A stretch of DNA of 64,000 nt from Eledone cirrhosa (GCA_964016885.1 OZ024743.1:168213833-168277832); one strand, 5' to 3'; positions 30,691-42,452 are shown, numbered from the stretch's first letter. A program made the numbers and translations. The notes: a model not told the origin generated them from the sequence alone.

Positions 30691-32411
30691 TCAATATCTC
30701 TCCTCCAGATCAGTGGCTATTCTAATGATATATTTTTGTTCATGCTCATAAACCTGGGCAAGATGGTTGGCAACCTTTTTCCTCTGTTGAAGGTGTTGCT
30801 TCAGTGTTACTATCCGGGTCTCATATGATGTTAATATGGATTTTAGACCCCGGCCACCTTCCTTGCGTGAGTAGTATAGCCTATCCACATCACCATTGAT
30901 GTTAATGTTCCCAGTAACACTGAGAAGTTTGCGAGTTCTAACATTCATCTCACTTAGTTCTTGCAATGACCAGTTCAGCAGGCCAAATGTTGGGGTTAGA
31001 ATTGGCACAGCATAAGTATTGTGGGCAATGTATTTGTTTTACGCTGACAGTTCTGATGACCATATTTTCTTTACTCTTCTGAGGTATTCAGTTCTGGTTC
31101 TCTCCTTATTTATGGGTCCATCATATCTGACATTCTCATCCTGACCAAGATATCTGTAGTTGTCACCTGACTGTAGAGATTGTATTGTCAGGCCGTTCAT
31201 CTCTAGATTTCTAGAGGAGGGCACAGCTCTTCCACGTTTTACTGCCAAATATGCACACTTGGACTCACCAAATTTCATTTTGATGTCTGTTGAAAATTGT
31301 GTAATGACGTCCAATTGTTTCTTGATGTCATTGATATTTGGCCCATACAACTTCGGGTCATCAACAAAGAAAAGATGGGAGATCTTCTGGACCCACTTCT
31401 TTGTCCACCTTGTTTCCTGAGTAGGTAAAATAGTGGATTTAGTGAGAGAACGAAGAGTAGCACTGACAAGCTATCACCCTGAAAGATGCCCTTCTGGTAA
31501 TGTATCCTATCAGTCTTAACTTGCTCCTTCTCACCTCTAAGGATCAAATTGGTGTACCAGTTCTTGGTCAGACGTTCAACAGCAGCTACCAGTGGTTGTG
31601 GGACTTTGGCTAACTGTAAAGCCTTAACAATCCACCCATGAGGTACACTATCAAATGCATTTGGATCGTCCAGCCACACCACAGTCATGTTTCTACGATT
31701 CTTTGTTGTTTTTTCTTGAATAATTTTATCAGTTAGTAAGTGATCTATGCAACCCCACACCTCCCTCTTTCCACCAGCTTGCTCAGGTGTTATGATGCTG
31801 TTGGTAGCACAGTGATCCTGTAAGAACAGGTTAAGGCACCCAGTATATAATTTATACATGATGTTTTGGCAGGCTATTGGGCGGTAATTTTTAGCAAGGG
31901 TGGTTTGGCTATTTTGGGGAATGAGGAGAGTAGTGGCAGTTGATAACCATCTGGGCAGTTCTTGTGTGGCTTTAATGGTTTCTGTAAACAGCCGTATGAG
32001 ATCTTGCCGATAGAAAGTGAAATTCTTCAACCAGTATCCTGTAATGAGGTCTGGGCCTGGTGATTTCCTATTCGACATTTTCTGTAGAGCTGTTTCCAGT
32101 ATTGACCTATCTATGTCATATTGTTTTGTCTGGACATGTTGGCAGTAGTCCTGTTCCAGTTCTTTTAGCCAATTAGTTTGTCTGTTGAAGCTGCGATAAA
32201 CTGATTTAGGATCTCTGGCAAACAATCTATTTAGCACTTGTCGTTTATGTGCTGTTGACTTATATTTTAGTCTTTCTGTTGTAGCTGTGAGTCGTTGTTT
32301 CAACTGGTGTAATTTGGAGTTCAAAGTTTTAAATTTTGTATCTCCAAATCGTCTCTCTAACTTTTTTTTAGGTCTTCCTGGTGTCGTGTGAAGTTGCTCT
32401 CTATGTTGCAT
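30691..32411 (-). pseudogene. LINE B1 reverse transcriptase in three frames
   Basis: 31275-32411 carries RT fingers and palm: NRKSPGPDLITGYWLKNF, KNYRPIACQNIMYKLYT, PEQAGGKREVWGCIDHLL, VVWLDDPNAFDSVPHGW and GIFQGDSLSVLLFVLSL. A frameshift near 31400 separates it from the FVDD catalytic box (LFFVDDPKLYGPN, read in the 31039-31350 frame). 30691-31008 holds the linker (DVDRLYYSRKEGGRGLKS). A further stop or shift lies at about 31010-31040. Motif A is DDPNAFD where relatives have DYKKAFD, so one basic residue is changed. Confidence 0.82.
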
Positions 32412-33249
32412 TTCATAACGACTGCGATGTGTGAGATACTTCGTCTCAGGGACAACATTTTGCTTTTTAAATTTCGCATCAACGCTGGTTCAGGCTTTTT
32501 GTTTGTATCTTGATTGCGTGGTTTTAGATGTGTGTTATATGATAGCAATGTGACAGCTGAAACATATAACAAAATAATAAGCGTTTCAAATGTCGTTTCT
32601 ACACCTTTAAATCGTATAGCCTTCAGATAATTGCCAGCTATTTCGTTCACCGCTTCCAATTCCAATTTAGTGGGTTCTTTACTGATTCTGGTGTTGTATG
32701 GTCTGTCACTCACATTAAGGCTGTGTATCTCTTGAAACATATCGTCCAATATCACTTGTAAGGTGTCCACAAGTTTTTGGTGTTCTGTTTGTACAGTAGA
32801 GTCATGAATTTCAGCCTCGTTGTTGATGTGGTGACAATTACTACTAGAGTTAGCTGACTATTCTCGCTGTTCTTCAGTGGAAGTGGGATGGATTTCAGCA
32901 AAATTGTTGGTGAGCTGTTCACTGTTAGATTTAGCTGGCCATTCTCTTTGTCTGTCAGTGGAGGTGGGTGGTTGTCTACAAGGGCTGTATTTGTAGTATC
33001 ACTCAATTCCGTTAGATGTATCAATTTACATCTAATGATACGTTTTGCCTGTTCATTTTAATGCTTTGGAGAAACGTCTAATTCTGGGTGTTTGGAGTTC
33101 CATAAAGTTTTTAGCCTTTGCATAAAACCGAACTTTTGGGGTTCAGATTGTTTGTATGCTTCATATAATTCTTTGTTAAGCTCGTAGCTCCACTGTATAC
33201 AACGGTTATAGTTGCGATTTGGTCGAAGGAGACTTGTACGTTTTGCCAT
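32357..33249 (-). pseudogene. LINE B1 N-terminal region
   Basis: Three frames (33058-33249, 32752-33024, 32357-32770) tile the presumed N-terminus. The first begins MAKRTSLLRPNRNYNRCIQW at 33249 and matches the start of copy B2 (SYRRNRNYKSHFSWSCELN). The following part is Ser/Thr/Asn rich and ends in a basic segment (MLSLRRSISHIAVVMKCN) matching B2's KSADLRKNIGYVTMLLTCK. No DNA-binding motif (zinc finger or Myb) is obvious. Confidence 0.7.
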
Positions 33250-33631
33250 GATGAGTTCGTCTATTCACTAATATTTTGTATTTATTTTTCAAAATAGTCG
33301 ATAATCTTCTTTAAAAGTTTCGACAAAGTTCTGTCAGAATCAAATTTAAAGTTATTCACAGCTTGGGTAATATTTCTTTATAAATGTAATATAACAACGT
33401 TGCATTTATATGTTAAAGTGTATGTATCGTTCATATATCATAAGTGTATGTATCGTTCATATAAATAGGTGTTTTACAACACACTTACAGTTCAAACACT
33501 TATGTAGAATTATTGTATGTAATCTTACCGCGTAATGTAGCTCAACTTTTTCCAATATATGGTATGTTGCCTTCATGTAAGCCGTAATTACACACGTCCA
33601 ATTATCGGACGCTGACCACAACGGTCGCCAT

Positions 33632-33659
33632 TGTATGTATGTATGTATGTATGTATGTT
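33632..33659. repeat. (TATG)n microsatellite between two LINE copies
   Basis: Seven units separate the 5' side of B1 from the 3' end of a second, truncated family B copy. Confidence 0.92.
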
Positions 33660-34094
33660 CTTCTGGTTTTATAATTTCACAAAGTTTTACCAATAGAGAG
33701 AGAGTCGGTTTCTAACATAGACACAAGACTCTCTCATTGGAATTTACACAACATCAACTAGGTAGATATGTATGTATGCATGCATGTGTAGATATGGATG
33801 TTATTGTATGTGTGGATGTGGATTTTTTGAGTTGTATGTGTGCATGTGTATATGCTTTGTATCTGTACATGTGTATATGCAGTTATTAGATGCAAAACTT
33901 TTGGAATGTTTTACATGTTTTTACTGTTCCATTAATGGATTGTACTTGTAGTTCCCTAACTAGTTGTGTTCTTTCTGTTCCTGTGAAGCCTAGCTTCTCA
34001 AGATTTGTATTGAGGCAGTTACTAACATATCCCAGTGCCCCAATAATCACAGGCATAAATCTGAAGGTGTAATCAGGGTGGAATATCTGCAGAT
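33660..34094 (-). mobile_element. REL LINE family B2, 3' fragment
   Basis: Nearly identical to 46517-46950: 3'UTR starting 'ttcttctggttttataattt' and a C-terminal module (FRFMPVIIGALGYVSNCLNT, GFTGTERTQLVRELQVQ, SINGTVKTCKTFQKFCI). It is 5' truncated at 34094, exactly where (ATGT)n begins; the longer copy continues 'ctgcagatttctc'. It is bounded by TATG repeats on both sides. Confidence 0.88.
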
Positions 34095-34163
34095 GTGTAT
34101 GTATGTATGTATGTATGTATGTATGTATGTATGTATGTATGTGTATGTATGTATGTGTGTGTA

Positions 34164-34200
<37 letters not shown>
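34095..34200. repeat. (ATGT)n-(GT)n microsatellite
   Basis: About 11 ATGT units grading into GT units at the 5' boundary of the truncated LINE copy. Confidence 0.95.
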
Positions 34201-35215
34201 ATCTATACATACACTGTAACAAAACATTCCTTACAAGGACTGAACATAAAGCAATCTATTTCCTATTGACACTGCCTCCGTCTCTCACTATATTCAGCAA
34301 ATGGGGACTTCCTAAATATCAAATGAGTGACTATTTTTATAGTCTGTAAAAGCTTCAAGAGATTAAAAATGTTAATGTCTCTACAAATGTACTCAAGACT
34401 CTCCCAGTTTCTTTAGAAAAAAAAAAAAAATAAACAATGAAATTGTAATTGTAGAGAGACAAATATATTAATGTATATACAAAATAATATATGCTATATA
34501 TTGAGGTATATTCAAAATAATATATGCTATATAAATGTGAATTGAATAAAGTATATATAGCTTTATTTAGGAAAACAGTAATGTTTTGATACTTTGGTGC
34601 ATTTGCAAATTGTTACGTTGGCGAAACAATTATAGAAAAACTAAGCAGACAAGTTTTCAAACCTTGAAAAATTATAACAGTATATCTGTATATATCTAAC
34701 AAATAGTTTGTGTGCGTGTGTGTGTTTAAAATTAATATATAAAAACGAATTAAGTGGGTAGTATTTTTTATATTTGTAAATTCAAATGTACATAATCACA
34801 CACAGACACGCTTCACCACCGTGTATATATATTTAGTTAATAAATGAAACAAAACAAAACACAGCGGGTACAATTACACAGTCATATTAGATTCACGCTT
34901 GGATATATATATATATACGAAAATATAAATTGGATTAGTTAAATGATTGAAAGAATACAACTATTTGCGTGAACCCAGCACATGAAACACGAAGTATTGC
35001 CTTTTACTAATGTGCTTCATTTTCCTCCCCACCAATAGATTAGTAACCATTAATTGAAGAAATATATAAACTTTATTCATTAACATAAGAATTGGCCCTA
35101 GGCCAAAGTAAGAAATCAATACTAAGTCACGTCTAATCTTTATTTCTCATTATATACTATAAATTAAATAAGATGCATTTTCTAGATAAGCAGGAGATAC
35201 ATGGTTCGATTCCTC
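34201..35215. other. No gene seen; AT-rich spacer
   Basis: No coding motif. It contains an A14 run (34417-34430), a local direct repeat 'caaaataatatatgctatat' (34480-34535) and, at 34835-34905, a decayed 'aaaacacagcgg...attcacgctt' repeat related to 6253-6345. Confidence 0.5.
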
Positions 35216-35217
35216 AA

Positions 35218-35299
35218 AATTGATTAATTGCTATTTTTCTATTTCACATTGATATATATGTCAATGTTAAATAGAAAAAGTGCAATTAATCGATTTTAA
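35218..35299. repeat. Hairpin (~35-bp stem)
   Basis: 'ttgctatttttctatttcac' and 'gttaaatagaaaaagtgcaa' are inverted around a TATATATG loop near 35258. A few mismatches are present. Short fold-back or MITE-like hairpin. Confidence 0.75.
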
Positions 35300-35480
35300 C
35301 GAATGGAAGATAAACGATGTTAAACGATAATGATGATGATGATATATATATATATATATATATATATACAGTATTTTCCGTTGTGTTGTAATATAAATAT
35401 TACACACAGTAGATTATCAGCTCACGTAGAGTTTGCTCGACGGTTCCAGTTGTAGTTCCAAAAGTAATCCGGAGAAAAAT

Positions 35481-36227
35481 AGAAAGATTTGAATGGATAC
35501 AGTTTAGTTGAAAGGAATTTATTGACACGTGTTTCTATAACAGTTACATAACCTAAAACAGCTATCTACAAACTTTTAGTTATGCAGACATTCAATATTT
35601 CAATGTTATTATTTACTGTCATTTCATCAGAATAATATTACTGAGGACCTATTTAGTTTTTATAGAGAATATTAGGAGGGAGGGGTGAAGTTGTTAGAAG
35701 AATAGTTGAAGGAGTGGTTTTTCGATAGCAGTGAGAATTCTTGGTGGCAGTGAGTAATTAGATTCACATCTGTTGTTTTGACATTTTTTATAGAATATAT
35801 TATTGGTTATTTTTCTAAATCTATAGAAGGATTAGAGATAGTAAAGATATGCGTGGTTGGTTTTGTGTTTGCACTTAACATTCAGACTTAAATTTTTCTT
35901 TCAAGTGTACGTATTCTTTCACCAACGCATTCACACACAAATATATTTGCACACCTCTACAAAATACATATACTCACAATTCACATATTCATACTTACAT
36001 ATATATACACATGCATACACATATATATACACACATGTATTCATGTACATACATACGCGCTCATGTGTATACATTTTCATACTCAACTTATCTTTATATA
36101 TACACACGTATAGACACACACATATATACATACATACTCTAGTCCATGTGTACACACATACACATACATACACATCCATATACACATACATACATACACA
36201 TATATATATACATATATATATATACAC

Positions 36228-36266
<39 letters not shown>

Positions 36267-36293
36267 CATACATATACATATATACACATATAT

Positions 36294-36326
<33 letters not shown>

Positions 36327-37203
36327 AGCACTTTAATACATGAATACACTTACATCTAACTATACACATCAAACATATATATATATTTACTTATTTATAT
36401 ACATTTTCACATATATATACATACTTATGGACGTTTTTAGACACATTCATTATCGCATATTTGTACCTATTCTCATCAGCATATCTTTTCATTATTAGTA
36501 TGGTAATTTAAGGTTATTAATATATGTTGAGAAGAGATTGTTTTTATATTTTTCTAACTAGATTAAGGTTTATATAGTTGGGGGATGTCCCTCTTTTATG
36601 TAATATTCTGCTTGTAGTGGGAAAAAAGGGTTTTAGTTCTGTGACGGCAGAATAATGTTCGTTCAATTCTGTTATTCAGCAGTTTCTTCTTGTGTGTGAT
36701 TATGTAATCACACACAAGAAGAAACTGCTGAATAACAGAATTGAACGAACATTATTCTGCCGTCACAGAACTAAAACCCTTTTTTCCCACTACAAGCAGA
36801 ATATTACATAAAAGAGGGACATCCCCCAACTATATAAACCTTAATCTAGTTAGAAAAATATAAAAACAATCTCTTCTCAACATATATTAATAACCTTAAA
36901 TTACCATACTAATAATGAAAAGATATGCTGATGAGAATAGGTACAAATATGCGATAATGAATGTGTCTAAAAACGTCCATAAGTATGTATATATATGTGA
37001 AAATGTATGAAATATAAGAATCAAAGAACTGTTCAAAACATTATTGTGCTTACAGCTGTTTCCTCCAAACCGAGGTTTGGATTCTTCGGAGCAATTTATT
37101 AATGCATGGACAGTTATATGTGAAAATGTATATAAATAAGTAAATATATATATATGTTTGATGTGTATAGTTAGATGTAAGTGTATTCATGTATTAAAGT
37201 GCT

Positions 37204-37240
<37 letters not shown>

Positions 37241-37265
37241 ATATGTGTATATATGTATATGTATG

Positions 37266-37302
<37 letters not shown>

Positions 37303-38045
37303 GTGTATATATATATATGTATATATATATGTGTATGTATGTATGTGTATATGGATGTGTATGTATGTGTATGTGTGTACACATGGACTAGAGTATGTAT
37401 GTATATATGTGTGTGTCTATACGTGTGTATATATAAAGATAAGTTGAGTATGAAAATGTATACACATGAGCGCGTATGTATGTACATGAATACATGTGTG
37501 TATATATATGTGTATGCATGTGTATATATATGTAAGTATGAATATGTGAATTGTGAGTATATGTATTTTGTAGAGGTGTGCAAATATATTTGTGTGTGAA
37601 TGCGTTGGTGAAAGAATACGTACACTTGAAAGAAAAATTTAAGTCTGAATGTTAAGTGCAAACACAAAACCAACCACGCATATCTTTACTATCTCTAATC
37701 CTTCTATAGATTTAGAAAAATAACCAATAATATATTCTATAAAAAATGTCAAAACAACAGATGTGAATCTAATTACTCACTGCCACCAAGAATTCTCACT
37801 GCTATCGAAAAACCACTCCTTCAACTATTCTTCTAACAACTTCACCCCTCCCTCCTAATATTCTCTATAAAAACTAAATAGGTCCTCAGTAATATTATTC
37901 TGATGAAATGACAGTAAATAATAACATTGAAATATTGAATGTCTGCATAACTAAAAGTTTGTAGATAGCTGTTTTAGGTTATGTAACTGTTATAGAAACA
38001 CGTGTCAATAAATTCCTTTCAACTAAACTGTATCCATTCAAATCT

Positions 38046-38050
<5 letters not shown>
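35481..38050. repeat. 2.57-kb near-perfect palindrome (spacer ~2 nt)
   Basis: The centre is at 36703-36704 inside GTGATTATGTAATCAC. The left arm is about 1,223 bp (35481-36703) and the right arm about 1,346 bp (36704-38050). The difference is one 123-bp insertion in the right arm. Mirror coordinates fit exactly before and after that insertion, so there is no other net indel outside the microsatellites. Even (CATA)n, (TA)n and (CA)n tracts match almost unit for unit. The right arm ends at a (TA)n array (38051-38110). All open frames in the arms are microsatellite translations. It could be a very recent fold-back duplication or a chimeric-read/assembly artefact. Confidence 0.92.
37009..37114. 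mobile_element. 106-bp insertion with 17-bp TSD in the palindrome's right arm
   Basis: The insert is flanked by perfect direct repeats TATATGTGAAAATGTAT at 36992-37008 and 37115-37131. The left arm has this sequence once and no insert. The insert includes a small inverted motif (TCCAAACC / GGTTTGGA). The duplication length suits LINE-mobilised insertion, but I recognise no SINE head or body. Confidence 0.8.
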
Positions 38051-38100
<50 letters not shown>

Positions 38101-38112
38101 TATATATATACG
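38051..38112. repeat. (TA)n array at the palindrome edge
   Basis: About 45 bp TA array plus a second short one after ACACA. Confidence 0.93.
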
Positions 38113-38129
38113 TTTGCATGTATGTATGG

Positions 38130-38205
38130 ACCCGTAACTCCCGAGGGAGGCATATGGGTGCAGCATTGATATACAGCGTATCTATATAATTTTTAAGGGC
38201 GTTAA
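38130..38205. mobile_element. Fragment of long SINE-like family 2
   Basis: 'cccgtaactcccgagggagg' with a following 'gatatacagcgt' matches 'ttcgtaattcccgagggagt...gacatacgacgt' at about 3461-3510. Confidence 0.5.
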
Positions 38206-38215
38206 ACCAACAAGG

Positions 38216-38800
38216 ATGACTTGACTAATACACCAACTTGTAGACTCATAAACCTTCCAAAACTGAATTAGAACTTGTAATTAAGGTCATACTAAAAGCA
38301 TTAACAAAACCTTTAGAAAAAGGTCGAACCATAATCAGGGGAATGATAGTCAAGTAATCATAGATTAGTTTAACGAACTCAAACATTCAAATAATGCTAG
38401 GTTTACACAAATTGATGTAGGTGACGTTCACCCTTCGATATGAAGGACCTTACCTACTATGGCTTTGGATTTCACTAGCAATTTCACCAACATATACACG
38501 ATTTAAACCGGCTAGTACTATTCCACTGTAGGAAAACCCCCCTCCTTAATAATGAGTACCTCTGTTTAAATAAATCCACTTGCAATGACCTATTCAATGT
38601 GGCGATAGGATCATTTCACAGTACTCATATATGCGATTTGGTGGGTGGTCTTTTTATCTTAGATACACTACCTAAGAAATGTCCTGATGTATACCGTGAT
38701 GATGGTCTGGCACTCTCTAGCCATAAAAGTGGCCATGACCTTGATACCTTTAGAAAAAATCTGATTACCACATTAAACACCTAGGACTAAAAATTACTAT
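38216..38800 (+). pseudogene. Reverse transcriptase remnant, YRDD type
   Basis: With several stops and shifts, the + strand reads DDLTNTPTCRLINLPK, then RFTQIDVGDVHPSI (motif A-like), then RKTPLLNNEYLCLNKST and NVAIGSFHSTHICDLVG followed by DVYRDDGLALSSHKSGHDLD (catalytic DD box). This order matches an RT group common in marine invertebrates (consensus CRLINPxKSE...EICELVGLxLL...YRDDGLA). I believe it is Penelope-like or related, but that assignment is uncertain. The segment lies outside the microsatellite-bounded LINEs. Confidence 0.65.
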
Positions 38801-39056
38801 GTATATATATATATATAATTACTATGTACATATATATGTTTGCTCTCAGATTAGCGCAAACATCACGGGCGCTCTATCTTTGAAAAGCATTAGAAATGCG
38901 CAACCGGTAAAAACTTAAAACTAAAACTGAATACTAACCAATACTTATTACTAATTTTTACTTATTCCTAATTAAACTATTTTTCACTGGGAACAATTTG
39001 TCAGCATTTTCTTTTCCTTTTACCAATATATCACAACTCGTGTGTTACACCTCTAT

Positions 39057-39163
<107 letters not shown>

Positions 39164-39171
39164 AATGGAAT

Positions 39172-39562
39172 AGAGTGAAACGAAATTTCATTTCTCACGC
39201 TTAGTACGGCACTTACTTAAATCTGAACTCACTCGATATGCAAATTAGGCTGCTCAGCCGTTAATATGCATAAGGAAAGTATATATTTTCAGATGTTCAA
39301 CCATCTGGCAGGATGGTATACGATGCTGATGATAGCTAATAAGCTTGAAACTAGTACATCGTTCCTGTGTCAGTGTTGAACAAAAAGGTCACGTGGTTGC
39401 CTAAACACTGTACAGCGTAATTCGGGCTGTTTAAACAAACAAACCGAGCATTATAATAAATGTTCGGTAAACCGATACGTGCATGTATATGTGTGTGCAT
39501 GTATGTATATAAATACATACTACTGTACGTCTGTATACATATATGTATGTACGTATACATAC
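39172..39562 (+). mobile_element. Interspersed repeat R1, copy 1
   Basis: It contains 'acgaaatttcatttctcac', 'gatatgcaaattaggct', 'ttaatatgcataaggaaagt', 'caagcttgaaactagtac'-like and 'gcattataataaatgttcgg' blocks that recur in inverse order at 43600-43935, down to a shared 'gtacgtctgtatacatatatg' end. Non-coding and likely a non-autonomous transposon; the class is unknown. It is followed by (TA)n at 39568-39630. Confidence 0.7.
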
Positions 39563-39563
39563 T

Positions 39564-39636
<73 letters not shown>

Positions 39637-39754
39637 GGAAGCAGAAAATTGCTTATTGTGATCCAGTTCGTGGTTAAGAAAGCCAGTTTCATGGACGGTT
39701 TCAACGTACGGTTAGGGGTAACGCCACAAGTTTGTAAGAATTCCGTTCAATCTT

Positions 39755-39968
39755 GGAGTATAAAGTATAAAAGAGAAAACACAGGTAAGCATTAAGAGAA
39801 GGATTTTATCCAGGTATTTACGACCGTTTCATTGGTAAGTGCAACCTTATATTGCTATACTGCATATAGCAGCCACTCAACGATAATTATTGTTCACGTC
39901 CAAATTTTCAAAATAGTGCTTAATGCTTACCTCTTAATGCTTACCTGTGTTTTCTCTTTTATACTATA
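39755..39968. repeat. Inverted repeat with ~40-bp arms
   Basis: 'ataaaagagaaaacacaggt' plus 'aagcattaagag' at 39766-39800 and the inverse at about 39922-39965. The spacer is about 120 bp. MITE-like or fold-back structure. Confidence 0.75.
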
Positions 39969-40008
39969 TATATATATTATACTCTGCTTTGTATTGAGTA
40001 CCTTACCT

Positions 40009-40045
40009 ATTGTGGTTACCAGCGATTGAACCCGGGATAAACTTA

Positions 40046-40113
<68 letters not shown>

Positions 40114-40152
40114 TAAGTTTATCCCAGGTTCAATCGGTGGTAACCACAATAT
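40009..40152. repeat. Hairpin with (TA)n loop
   Basis: Arms 'gtggttaccagcgattgaac', 'ccgggataaacttatctgat' and their inverses flank a roughly 58-bp (TA)n tract that is itself self-complementary. Arms differ at one or two positions. Confidence 0.85.
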
Positions 40153-40999
40153 ATATACATCATTTTGTCGAATATAAATGTATAGGAAAGAGTATCTAAA
40201 AACTCAACATGAACAAATATGTGATGGGGTTAGAATTAGTAGGATGTTGGCCTAATCACTCTGTTATAGAATATACTATTTAGTGTCTGTATGTTCAGAG
40301 TTCAATCTGATAGAGAATATACTATTTATTGTCTGTATGTTACGAATTCAGGTTACCTGTACTATTGAATAGACACACGTTCTAAAATGCATTTTATCGA
40401 CAAATTTCCACGTATTTCCAAAGTATGGTCAGTGAAATTCATTCTTTGAGTCTTTCTTAATTATTTCCATACCCACCTGCCTGAAAACGCCCTTTGTTTT
40501 GTGATAAACCAGTCATTTTGAAGCGTTCACTTCTAATTTAAAACCGTCCATAATAATTTTAAGAACTTTATTGTCAACGTCTTAACATGAGCTTAATAAA
40601 AAAAAAGGTTATTTTACCTTCCAAATTCTTACTTGTTTCGAAATTAATTGAAAGTATTCATAGTAATTCATGAGAAATATGGTCACGACTCTTGTCAGTA
40701 ACCATTTTGATCACCACTAAAACTTTCGTTTCCGTGTTGTGAGACATATGTAACTTTGTCTGGCGGTGTGCTTTTTCAGACTGCTGAATACAGGAATATA
40801 TAATCACCACAGAAGGGTGGATTAAGAAGGTAGGCTGACTTGGCTGTAACCAGGAGTCCACAATATTTAAAGGACCCTCAAGTGAATTCTTTTTTGTACC
40901 ATAATTATTATATTATACCTATATGGAGTGCAAGATCGATGTCCCTTGTCAGTACAAAGAATTAGTGAACGTATGTCTCACAAACTGTCTTCCACTTAT
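40153..40999. other. No gene seen
   Basis: AT-rich spacer. One local direct repeat ('agaatatactatttatt.gtctgtatgtt') occurs at about 40268-40345. No coding motif. Confidence 0.5.
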
Positions 41000-41285
41000 C
41001 ACCACCCTAGGGGTGCCTTCTTAACATATGTTTTGGATATTTTAAACCTGGCAGAGCGCATCCCTCTCCAGGTGGAAACAGCCGATTTCTTCTAGAGAGA
41101 GTGAGAGAGAGGGAGTAAAAAAGAAGTGAGAAAGTGATCTAGAGGAAGAATCGACAGTATTAATGGATTGGTACTGTTTTTTTGTCGACCTCGAGAGGAT
41201 GAAATACAAAGTTGGCCTTGGAGGGATTTGAACTCAGAATGAATACCGGAAAGCATTCTATCCGTCACTGTAGAGAAAGACGGAA
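41000..41285 (-). mobile_element. Long SINE-like repeat, family 2
   Basis: It contains 'aacctggcagagcgcatccc', 'ctccaggtgg', 'agagagggagtaaaa', 'gtcgacctcgagaggatg' and GGATTTGAACTC, in the order seen at 3455-3800. Purine-rich middle; tRNA-like B-box inverse near the high-coordinate end. Confidence 0.7.
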
Positions 41286-42000
41286 AATGACATCTCATTC
41301 TCCCCTTCTTCGACTGACGAATAAAAACAAATATTAGACAGTTAGCTTTCTAACCACGTCAATCCCATCTGTTTAGGCATGTTGTCCAATGGATTAGGAC
41401 GGCTATCACGTCACGTATCGTCCTACTAGACTTAACACAGAAAGGATTAGTGAAGTGTAGTAAAACAACAACAATAGCAACTACAGCACATTGTTATTGG
41501 ACCTCCGTTGGTTCCTGCGACAGATGAACAAGTTGTTTGACAAGCGGAAAATCTGCTCCTGAATTTAATGAGCAATTGGCTGAGCATTTAACAGAGAATA
41601 TGTGACACGGTTGGCTCCTTGAACATTTTTGCCGAATGAGTGAACTGGAGCCACATTCCTATAACAGCAGTAACACGTAAAACAATAATAATGAATGATT
41701 TTATTGGGAAATTTCAGAGAGGATTTCGATTATGAAGCAGTAACAACGTGCTCAACGTCACGGAGGTAGAACTTTAATATAGATAGAGTGTTGAGGAAGA
41801 AGAGTGTGAGATTTACTATGTGAAAGTGAAAAGGAGAGAGAGAAAGAAAAGAGAGGAACAGAGAGAAAGAGGGAGGGACGAGGGGGGAGTGAGAGAGAGA
41901 GTGGAGAGAGAAAGAGAACTATCATGGAGAAAGCTCATAAACTTTCAGCGTTCATGTATCAATCTGTAGCTTTCTCTTTCTTTCTTTCTCTCTCCTCTTT
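41286..42000. other. Old repeat traces; purine-rich tract
   Basis: 41505-41640 ('ggttcctgcgacagatgaac', 'tgagcaattggctgagcatt') resembles the repeat at 60560-60840. 41825-41915 is GAGA-rich. No gene seen. Confidence 0.45.
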
Positions 42001-42004
42001 CTCT

Positions 42005-42007
<3 letters not shown>

Positions 42008-42092
<85 letters not shown>

Positions 42093-42104
42093 CTATCCAT
42101 CTTT
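42008..42104. repeat. (CT)n-(ATCT)n microsatellite
   Basis: About 33 CT units followed by six ATCT units, then TA. Confidence 0.95.
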
Positions 42105-42134
42105 CTATATATATATGTATATCAAATAATGGTA

Positions 42135-42395
42135 GTTAAGACGGGATTAAATCACGATAATTGTTTATTGCATTATACATATATTTCTATTACATGGTTA
42201 TTCATGTGACTTCGCCGGATGCTTACGCAATCATTGGTGTAGTTATGCAATCATTGTGATATGCGGTGGCCATGCAAGTCCATCCAGTAGTGAAGTGGAT
42301 CGGCATATGCGTAAGCATTTGACAAAGTCACACGAATAACCACGTAACAAAAATACATGTAATGCAATAAACAATTATGGTGATTCAATCCCGTC

Positions 42396-42400
<5 letters not shown>
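42135..42400. mobile_element. MITE-like element with ~85-bp TIRs
   Basis: The ends are TTAAGACGGGATTAAATCAC and its inverse ('gattcaatcccgtcttaa'). The arms share 'aacaattatggtg'-type, 'attgcatta' and 'atgcttacgc' blocks in inverted order. Termini beginning TTAA and flanking TA suggest TA or TTAA target choice. No coding capacity. Confidence 0.8.

Positions 42401-42450
<50 letters not shown>
42401..42450. repeat. (TA)n array
   Basis: TA array linking two inverted-repeat elements. Confidence 0.93.

Positions 42451-42452
<2 letters not shown>

Larger units (their letters stand above)
29758..33630 (-). mobile_element. REL LINE family B, near-complete copy B1
   Basis: About 3.87 kb, minus strand, with a 3'UTR (29758-29835), the full RT-knuckle-endonuclease region, an N-terminal region and a probable 5'UTR (33250-33630). 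The (TATG)n tract lies on both sides (29703-29754, 33632-33659). Protein sequence is clearly different from the ATT-bounded families, so this is a separate lineage of the same architecture. Confidence 0.87.

Noticed and set aside
36139..37447. Mirrored open frames in both palindrome arms as duplicated genes
   Set aside because: They are (TATG)n/(TA)n translations duplicated by the palindrome.
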